Positions 33,353-38,621 of a DNA stretch of 38,621 nucleotides are shown one piece after another (position 1 is the stretch's first letter; each line of letters begins with the position of its first letter). Source of the DNA: Bernardetia sp. (GTDB lineage Bacteria > Bacteroidota > Bacteroidia > Cytophagales > Bernardetiaceae); assembly GCF_020630935.1 (NCBI RefSeq), contig NZ_JAHDIG010000012.1:39930-78550 (forward strand), read 5' to 3'. Position numbers and translations under genes: made by a program. The notes beneath the pieces were generated by a model that saw only the letters and a program-made list of their open reading frames with translations, was not told the DNA's origin and did no database searches.

Positions 33353-33391
33353 TAAAAAAAACCCTAACTTTTTCAAGTCAGGGTTTAGAAG
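33353..33391 (-). terminator. Intrinsic terminator/attenuator in the pheA leader
   Basis: On the minus strand AACCCTGACTT (33385-33375) and AAGTTAGGGTT (33370-33360) pair over 11 bp (one G-U) around a GAAA tetraloop, followed by about seven U residues, ending 35 bp before the ATG of pheA. The left arm, CCTGACT, can pair instead with AGTCAGG inside the leader-peptide gene (33459-33453). CTTC (33391-33388) can pair with GAAG (33450-33447) in the same register. That would be the antiterminator. Confidence 0.8.
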
Positions 33392-33428
33392 TTTGTAGGG
33401 TTAGAGTTGTTACTTAAAATTTTGGCAA

Positions 33429-33515
33429 TCAACTTTTAGTCTGCTTCTTCGTCCTGACTAGAGGGCTAAAAAAGTAGAAATAATAAAAGTTAAAAGAGAA
33501 AATATTAAGGCTCAT
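33429..33515 (-). CDS. Phe/Tyr-rich leader peptide of the pheA attenuator
   Basis: A 28-codon frame starts at the ATG at 33515 and ends with TGA at 33429-33431. Residues 6-16 read FSFNFYYFYFF: six Phe and three Tyr among eleven. The C-terminus is basic (RTKKQTKS). The frame sits 110 bp before pheA and the terminator hairpin follows its stop by about 38 bp. This is the layout of ribosome-mediated attenuation: stalling on Phe codons would favour the antiterminator, fast translation the terminator. The same frame continues upstream to a TTG at 33635, but that TTG is part of a possible -7 box (TATTTTTG, 33640-33633). A second -7-like box CAGATTTG (33545-33538) is nearer. Confidence 0.75.
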   Translation of the reverse strand: MSLNIFSFNFYYFYFFSPLVRTKKQTKS

Positions 33516-33698
33516 CTTTTTTTGAATAGATGGTTTACAAATCTGAATATTTTTAAAAGTCAATTTCGCTTGACTTACTTCACAATGATAAACCTTATTT
33601 ATTAGAAAACAAAATTTTGCATAAAAAAAGGACAAAAATAATTTGTGAGTGAATAAGGCAGGGTTTCGCTCTTGTTCTGTGAAAGCAACCCTGTTAGT

Positions 33699-33728
33699 TT
33701 GCCAAAATCAAAAAAACATCTACCTTTG
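33699..33728 (+). promoter_or_regulatory. Promoter of the thiamine-regulated receptor operon
   Basis: TTTG with TTG at 33699-33701 is 19 bp from TACCTTTG (33721-33728), a full match to the Bacteroidota consensus. Transcription would begin at about 33734, right at the first base pairs of the riboswitch. Confidence 0.7.
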
Positions 33729-33730
33729 CA

Positions 33731-33840
33731 GTGCGAAAGGGGTGCTAGAGGCTTCAACAAGCCAAAAGCTGAGATTATACCCTAAATACAAAATTTTGTA
33801 GATGAACCTGAACTTGCTAATACAAGCGTAGGGATTCGCT
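33731..33840 (+). promoter_or_regulatory. TPP riboswitch (THI element)
   Basis: The conserved thiamine-pyrophosphate aptamer is easy to see: the P1 stem GCGAA (33733-33737) with TTCGC (33835-33839), GGGGTGC, the pyrimidine-sensing GCTGAGATTATACCC and the pyrophosphate-sensing half GAACCTGAACTTGCTAATAC followed by GCGTAGGGA. A terminator hairpin and the start of a TonB-dependent receptor follow. By analogy the switch turns the receptor off when intracellular TPP is high. Confidence 0.95.
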
Positions 33841-33853
33841 CCTTCAATATTTT

Positions 33854-33886
33854 ACACCCTAAGAGTTTCTAAAACTCTTAGGGTGT
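33854..33886 (+). terminator. Expression-platform hairpin of the TPP riboswitch
   Basis: A perfect 15-bp stem, ACACCCTAAGAGTTT (33854-33868) and AAACTCTTAGGGTGT (33872-33886), starts 14 bases after the aptamer. The sequence that follows has only a broken T-stretch (TTTTCTT from about 33894), so termination is likely but not textbook. Confidence 0.65.
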
Positions 33887-33961
33887 TGGTAGATTTTCTT
33901 ACTCTGCCCCTTTCCGTTTTACACTTTTCAACCAAAAACAAACTAAAACAAAACGGAAATT

Positions 33962-36385
33962 ATGAAAAATATTTTCTCATTTCTCTTATTCTTTCTATTT
34001 ACCTTATCAACTTCATTTGCTCAAAGTGATTTTAAGCCATCAGTTTCTGGAATTGTAAAGGACAAAAATGGAGAAATACTCATTGGTGCGACTGTAGTAT
34101 TAAAAAGTAGTCAAGTTGATGAAACTAATACAAATCTCACTAAGGGAACAGTAACGAATACACAAGGAAAATTTAGCTTTGCCTCTATTCCATCTCAAAA
34201 CTACACACTTACTATTTCATACATTGGATACGAGACTTACCAATCTAGTTTTAGAGTTTGGGCAGATACGACTTTAGCTGTTAAATTACCAGACGGAAAA
34301 ACACTTTCAGAAATTGTTATTCAATCGTATAGAGAGTATCCTGTTACACTAACAGAACTTAATAAGGAAGCTATTGAAAAACGCAACTTAGGACAAGATT
34401 TACCTATTTTATTACAATATACACCTTCAGTAGTCAGTACTTCAGATGCTGGTGCTGGTGTAGGCTATACAGGAATGCGTGTACGTGGAAGTGATGCAAC
34501 AAGAACTAATGTAACAATTAATGGTATTCCATTGAATGATGCCGAATCACAAGGTGTTTTTTGGGTAAATATGCCAGATTTTGCTAGTTCGGCAAGTTCA
34601 GTTCAGATTCAGCGTGGTGTTGGAACGTCTGTAAATGGTGCAGGTGCTTTTGGTGCTACTGTCAATATTTCTACTAACGAGCCTAGCGATGAAGCAGGTG
34701 CAGAGATTGGTAATTCTTTTGGTTCATTCAATACATTTCGTCATAATGTACAGTTCAATACTGGACTTCTGAAAGATAGAATTAAATTTTCTGGTCGTCT
34801 TTCAAAAATTACTTCTGATGGTTTTATTGATAAGGCATTTTCAGATTTGAAATCATTTTTTGTTTCAGGAGTCTATCAAAACGAAAAAGGAACAAACATC
34901 AAACTCAATATTTTTGGAGGAAGAGAACAGACTTTTCAAGCGTGGAATGGTGTTCCTCAAGAGATTTTAGAAGAAGGAAACCGAACTTACAACGAATTGG
35001 CAGGTTATGATAACGAAATAGATAATTACGGACAAGACCATTACCAACTTATTTTTGACCAAAAAATCAACGATAATTTTACAGCAAACATAGCTTTGCA
35101 TTATACAAAAGGAAAGGGATATTTCGAACAGTTCAAGTCAGATGAAGATTTTTCTGATTATGGATTAGAAGAAATTGTAATTAATGATTCTACGATAATT
35201 AATACTACAGACCTTATTCGCCGTCGTTGGTTAGACAATGATTTTTATGGAACTGTTTTTAATATCAACTATGAAAGTGATGCTACAAAAGGCAACGAAC
35301 CTGTCTTGACAGCTATCGTTGGAGGTGGGTATAATATTTATGAAGGAGCACATTTTGGCGAAATTATTTGGGCAGAATATGCTTCACAAAGTTCAATTAG
35401 AGACAGATATTATGAAAATGATGCTACCAAAACAGATTTTAATCTTTTTGGAAAGGTAAACTATCAGGTCATTGAAAACCTTTTTGCTTTTGCAGACCTT
35501 CAAATACGAACTATCAATTACGACTTTTTAGGTTTCGACAACAATTTGAGCAATGTGAAACAAAGCGCAAACTTATCATTTTTCAATCCTAAATTTGGTT
35601 TGACCTACAAGTTAGACAATCATCGTTTTTATGGGTCTTGGGCAAGAGCGAATCGTGAGCCAAATCGTGATGACTTTACAGAATCTACACCTTCTACTCG
35701 CCCAAAAGCAGAACGTTTGGATAATATAGAATTGGGTTGGAATGGTCGTTTTGACAAACTCTCTTTGTCTGCAAATTATTATCTAATGAATTATACTGAC
35801 CAGCTTATTCTGACAGGACAGGTAAATGATGTAGGTTCTTATACTCGCCAAAATGTAGATAAAAGTTATCGTACAGGTGTTGAGGTTGTGGCAGACTATC
35901 AGTTTAGTAAGAAATTCTCTTGGTCAGCAAATGCTACCTTTAACCAAAATAAAATCAGTGATTTTACAGAATATTTAGATGATTATGACAATGGAGGACA
36001 ACTAGAAATCAATTATGGAGAAACAGATATTGCTTTTTCGCCTTCTGTGATTGCTGCAAATACATTTTCTTTTCGTCCTGCTGATGGTTTTTCCATTAAC
36101 TTACTTTCCAAATATGTAGGTGAGCAGTTTTTAGACAACACTAGCACAGACACCAGAAAACTAGATGCTTATTTTGTCAATGATTTGCAGCTTGTTTATA
36201 ACTTCTCTTATAAGTTTTTCAAAAATATAGAACTCAACTTACTTGTCAATAATATTTTGAGTGAAGAATATGAAAGCAATGGCTATACGTTTGGTTATAT
36301 TTATGGAGGAGAAACTATTCGTCAGAATTATTTCTATCCACAAGCTGGGCGTAATTTCTTAGTAGGATTGAAACTTAAATTTTAG
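33962..36385 (+). CDS. TonB-dependent receptor, probably for thiamine
   Basis: The 807-residue protein has a signal peptide (1-20, ending SFAQ), an N-terminal CarboxypepD_reg-like domain (about 28-113: SGIVKDKNGEILIGATVVLK and YTLTISYIGYETY), a plug domain (about 118-235: MRVRGSDATRTNVTINGIPLNDAESQG and VQIQRGVGTSVNGAGAFGATVNI) and a barrel ending LKLKF with the usual terminal Phe. The TPP riboswitch just upstream strongly suggests import of thiamine or a precursor. In other Bacteroidota such a receptor is followed by the inner-membrane transporter pnuT and a thiamine pyrophosphokinase gene; here neither is next to it. Confidence 0.9.
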   Translation: MKNIFSFLLFFLFTLSTSFAQSDFKPSVSGIVKDKNGEILIGATVVLKSSQVDETNTNLTKGTVTNTQGKFSFASIPSQNYTLTISYIGYETYQSSFRVWADTTLAVKLPDGKTLSEIVIQSYREYPVTLTELNKEAIEKRNLGQDLPILLQYTPSVVSTSDAGAGVGYTGMRVRGSDATRTNVTINGIPLNDAESQGVFWVNMPDFASSASSVQIQRGVGTSVNGAGAFGATVNISTNEPSDEAGAEIGNSFGSFNTFRHNVQFNTGLLKDRIKFSGRLSKITSDGFIDKAFSDLKSFFVSGVYQNEKGTNIKLNIFGGREQTFQAWNGVPQEILEEGNRTYNELAGYDNEIDNYGQDHYQLIFDQKINDNFTANIALHYTKGKGYFEQFKSDEDFSDYGLEEIVINDSTIINTTDLIRRRWLDNDFYGTVFNINYESDATKGNEPVLTAIVGGGYNIYEGAHFGEIIWAEYASQSSIRDRYYENDATKTDFNLFGKVNYQVIENLFAFADLQIRTINYDFLGFDNNLSNVKQSANLSFFNPKFGLTYKLDNHRFYGSWARANREPNRDDFTESTPSTRPKAERLDNIELGWNGRFDKLSLSANYYLMNYTDQLILTGQVNDVGSYTRQNVDKSYRTGVEVVADYQFSKKFSWSANATFNQNKISDFTEYLDDYDNGGQLEINYGETDIAFSPSVIAANTFSFRPADGFSINLLSKYVGEQFLDNTSTDTRKLDAYFVNDLQLVYNFSYKFFKNIELNLLVNNILSEEYESNGYTFGYIYGGETIRQNYFYPQAGRNFLVGLKLKF

Positions 36386-36394
36386 TAAATTTAG

Positions 36395-36586
36395 AAGTTG
36401 TTTAAGACCTGAAAGTCGGCGAAGCCAATGGAAAAAAGTAGCTTGAATGAAGTGTAGAGTAAATTTTATTTATTATTTCTCGTTCAAGCATTCTGCTTGG
36501 ACGCACTTTTTTGTCAGCATATGCTGACGAAACGGTAAGCACAAGATGGAATCTTGAGCTAGAAAACCATTCTTAAACAAGTTCTT
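36395..36586. repeat. MITE-like element with inverted ends and several internal hairpins
   Basis: The inverted pair TTGTTTAAGA (36398-36407) and TCTTAAACAA (36571-36580) brackets about 160 bp. Inside are TTCAAGCA/TGCTTGGA (36483-36501), a perfect 16-bp palindrome GTCAGCATATGCTGAC (36513-36528) and CAAGAT-gga-ATCTTG (36542-36556). No reading frame is present. It occupies much of the 507-bp gap after the receptor gene. Confidence 0.55.
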
Positions 36587-36610
36587 AGATATCTATATAT
36601 GATATGAAAA

Positions 36611-36660
36611 CTGACCTATTTTTAATCAAGGTCAGTACCCAAGATTAAAATATATTTCCA
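36611..36660 (+). repeat. Short dispersed repeat copy B (TGACCTATTTTTAAT)
   Basis: CTGACCT (36611-36617) and AGGTCAG (36629-36635) form a hairpin around TATTTTTAAT, followed at a short distance by AAGATTAAAA. The 15 bases TGACCTATTTTTAAT match the copy at 5846-5860 exactly. Confidence 0.4.
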
Positions 36661-36677
36661 AGTTAAGTTCACTTAAA

Positions 36678-36719
36678 AAAATAACCGAGTTTTGTAAAGA
36701 GACAGAACTCGGTTATTTT
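36678..36719 (+). terminator. Strong hairpin, probable terminator
   Basis: Perfect 14-bp arms AAAATAACCGAGTT (36678-36691) and AACTCGGTTATTTT (36706-36719) with a 14-base loop. It lies far from the receptor stop (about 290 bp), beyond the MITE-like element, which may have been inserted between the gene and its original terminator. Confidence 0.7.
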
Positions 36720-36892
36720 GACTTAATATTAGTTTTTAAAAAAAAAAAGTTGTTGTTCATAAATTTTTTAAAGAAAGAGAATCAACAAGTAAAAATTAGT
36801 CTACTACTCCAAAAAACCTAATTGAAAACGATGAAGAATAAAAAATAGACATAATTTCAGCCAATAAAAAAACAAAATAACCTTAATAAACT

Positions 36893-37810
36893 ATGAAAAA
36901 ATATTTCATCGTAACCATCCTAATTTCAATTTTTTCTTGCCAACAAAACACCCAAAAAGAAAAAAATAAAGTAGAGACAGTCACTTATGAGCAAGTGATT
37001 ACAGATGATTATGAATTAGAAAAACCAAATGTTACACCTCCAAAAGCTGTTTTAGTCTTGTTTGGAGGTTATCCAGAAAAAGCTAAAGACATAAAAAGAG
37101 AATTCAAAATTTTAGAAAAAGCTAGACAAAAGCAAATCGCTGTTCTGTATTCTAATTATAGTCAAAAATTATGGTTTGAAGAAAATGAGTTGCAAGAGCT
37201 TTCCAATCAGATGCAAGAGATTTTTATAAAAAATGAGTTACCTACCAACAATGTATATTTAGGAGGCTTCTCAAGTGGTGGGGATGTAGCTCTATTACTG
37301 GGAAACTATCTAACAGAAAATAAAAAACTGACACCTAAAAGAATTTTTATTGTTGATTCTCCTATCGATTTAGCAGAACTGTATTTTAGTTCAGAAAAAA
37401 ACATCAAACGCAATTTTTCAGAAACTTCTGTTCAAGAAAGTAATTGGATTATCAGTACACTTGGAGAAAGGTTTGGAAATCCGAATGAAGACCTTAGCAA
37501 TTATGAAAAACATTCTGTATTCACTCTTAAAACTAAAAACATAAATAATATTGAAAATCTAAAATCTACCAAAATAAGAATGTACACAGAGCCAGATACT
37601 GTTTGGTGGAAAGAAAATAGAATGGCAGATTACGACCAAACTAATGCTTATTTGATAAAAAATCTATCTAAAGAGCTAAAGAACAGTGGTTTTTCTGATG
37701 TAGAGTATATCCCAACACAGAATAAAGGCTATAGAGCTAATGGAGATAGACACCCTCATAGCTGGTCAATAGTAGATAAAGATGACTTGATAAACTGGAT
37801 ACTGAAGTAA
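36893..37810 (+). CDS. Alpha/beta-hydrolase-fold lipoprotein
   Basis: The 305-residue protein has a lipoprotein signal, lipobox SIFSC with Cys16. The hydrolase fold shows AVLVLFGGYPE at about 52-62, the nucleophile elbow GGFSSGG (Ser127 as nucleophile in G-F-S-S-G), IFIVDSPID at about 151-159, an acidic candidate in TEPDTVWW and a C-terminal histidine in RHPHSWSIVD. The substrate is unknown; esterase or peptidase activity is possible. It has its own spacing from the receptor and is most likely transcribed separately. Confidence 0.72.
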   Translation: MKKYFIVTILISIFSCQQNTQKEKNKVETVTYEQVITDDYELEKPNVTPPKAVLVLFGGYPEKAKDIKREFKILEKARQKQIAVLYSNYSQKLWFEENELQELSNQMQEIFIKNELPTNNVYLGGFSSGGDVALLLGNYLTENKKLTPKRIFIVDSPIDLAELYFSSEKNIKRNFSETSVQESNWIISTLGERFGNPNEDLSNYEKHSVFTLKTKNINNIENLKSTKIRMYTEPDTVWWKENRMADYDQTNAYLIKNLSKELKNSGFSDVEYIPTQNKGYRANGDRHPHSWSIVDKDDLINWILK

Positions 37811-37972
37811 AATCACACTAAAAAAAGTTAATTCCAATCATACGAAAGTCTATTTTTGTAAGTCTGAAAGTATATTTGTTACTTACTATTTTTATACTAA
37901 GGATTATGAAAAGCAAATGAAATATGGCTTATTTCATTGTCCATTATTAATTAATCAATTATACTTTATAAA

Positions 37973-38621
37973 ATGAATCTACTTACCAAACCGTCAAAAT
38001 GGATTTTGGCAGCTTTTGCATTGCTGTTTGCTTATCCTGTTTTGGCACAAAACAACACACAAACAACTATAGAAAACGACAATCCTCTTTGGATGCGTTA
38101 TTCAGCAATTTCTCCTAATGGTAATGATATTGCTTTTTGTTATAAAGGTGATATTTACAAAGTAGCTGCCAGTGGTGGGCGTGCTTCTCTTCTTACTTTG
38201 CACGAAGCCTACGACGTTATGCCTGTTTGGTCGCCAAACGGAAATATGATTGCTTTTGCTTCCGACCGTTTCGGAAACCACGATATTTTTGTAATGAATG
38301 CAGAAGGCAGCGAGCCAAAGCGTCTTACTTTTCATTCTGCTGGTGATAAACCTGTTGCCTTCTCTCCAGATGGAAAGTTTTTGTATTTCAATTCTTATCG
38401 TATGCCTTCACAAAAAGATGCAGCTTTTCCTTCTGGAATGTTTGAGCAGCTTTACAAAGTGGCAGTAGATGGAAGTTCTCGTCCAGAAATGGTCATTACA
38501 GAAGTTACTCAAAACGGAAATCTTAATAAAGCAGGAAACAAACTCGTTTATGAGGACCGTAAAGGCTATGAAGACCAGTGGAGAAAACACCATGTTTCTA
38601 GTGTAGCAAGAGACATTTGGG
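37973..38621 (+). CDS. Tricorn/TolB-like beta-propeller peptidase, N-terminal part (cut by window edge)
   Basis: The reading frame opens at the ATG at 37973 and runs off the window after about 216 codons. A signal peptide (LAAFALLFAYPVLAQ) is followed by NPLWMRYSAISPNGNDIAFCYKGDIYKVAASGG, YDVMPVWSPNGNMIAFASDRFGNHDIFVMNAEGSEPKRLTFHSAGDKPVAFSPDGKFLYFNS: repeated WD40-like/PD40 blades of the TolB/tricorn type. The order (propeller first, signal peptide) is that of the periplasmic S41/tricorn-like peptidases common in Bacteroidota. The protease part would lie beyond the window, so the full identity is inferred. Confidence 0.75.
   Translation, partial: MNLLTKPSKWILAAFALLFAYPVLAQNNTQTTIENDNPLWMRYSAISPNGNDIAFCYKGDIYKVAASGGRASLLTLHEAYDVMPVWSPNGNMIAFASDRFGNHDIFVMNAEGSEPKRLTFHSAGDKPVAFSPDGKFLYFNSYRMPSQKDAAFPSGMFEQLYKVAVDGSSRPEMVITEVTQNGNLNKAGNKLVYEDRKGYEDQWRKHHVSSVARDIW

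Noticed and set aside
33516-33635. A 68-residue protein including the leader peptide
   Set aside because: Its TTG start lies within a -7-like box, and the upstream part shows no sign of being a conserved protein. The short frame from 33515 explains the Phe/Tyr cluster and the adjacent terminator better.
1-38621. CRISPR array, tRNA, rRNA, integrase or prophage
   Set aside because: No regular direct-repeat/spacer pattern, no cloverleaf or rRNA sequence, and no phage structural or integrase gene were seen. The repeats found are isolated palindromes.

Overview
The window is an AT-rich chromosomal segment that looks like Bacteroidota, most likely a marine Cytophagales-type gliding bacterium. This is inferred from several things: TAnnTTTG-type -7 promoter boxes instead of TATAAT, two TonB-dependent receptors (one with an N-terminal carboxypeptidase-like domain), many lipoproteins, a SUMF1-domain lipoprotein, the membrane-bound MutS-like family, and a thiamine-riboswitch-controlled outer-membrane receptor. 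I cannot name the genus from sequence alone. No rRNA, tRNA, CRISPR array, prophage or integrase was seen.

Layout. 1-5.9 kb: a dynamin-like GTPase, a TonB-dependent receptor, and divergent from it an ECF sigma factor followed by a single-span membrane protein whose C-terminus resembles a TonB C-terminal domain. 5.9-12.1 kb: homoserine dehydrogenase, an orphan ABC ATPase, a nitroreductase, TatD, asparaginase and a SUMF1 lipoprotein. 12.2-17.4 kb: ClpS, an NlpC/P60 lipoprotein, an OprD-like porin, purine nucleoside phosphorylase coupled to a small lipoprotein, and a SprT-like protein. 17.5-21.6 kb: a membrane MutS-like ATPase, a GNAT-nitrilase fusion, a compact GC-rich structured element and YbaB. 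21.7-25.6 kb: lipoate ligase, a decayed PD-(D/E)XK transposase-like gene, arylamine N-acetyltransferase, a chagasin-like lipoprotein and a membrane J-domain/TPR protein. 25.7-31.2 kb: a SPOR protein, a YfiR-like protein, an AAA ATPase, an M42 peptidase with a polylysine insert, and FabH. 31.5-33.5 kb: a DUF4197 lipoprotein, then chorismate mutase and an ACT-less prephenate dehydratase preceded by a leader-peptide attenuator. 33.7-38.6 kb: a TPP riboswitch, its TonB-dependent receptor, an alpha/beta-hydrolase lipoprotein, and the start of a tricorn/TolB-like beta-propeller protein cut by the window edge.

The most interesting item is the pheA leader on the minus strand at about 33355-33515. It encodes a 28-residue peptide with nine Phe/Tyr codons among eleven. 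An antiterminator is possible, and a perfect-looking intrinsic terminator with a GAAA loop lies just before pheA. This is a classical ribosome-mediated attenuator in a phylum where attenuation is little described.

A second theme is the number of small palindromic elements in the gaps between genes: 7215-7260, 8312-8424 (with a 10-bp direct repeat), 13581-13681, 17394-17507, 21150-21218, 27522-27592 and 36395-36586. They look like dispersed non-coding repeats or MITE-like insertions, some doubling as terminators between convergent genes. Most genes are single-gene units; the few likely operons are the sigma/TonB-like pair, pnp-lipoprotein, and the minus-strand run DnaJ/I42/nat.
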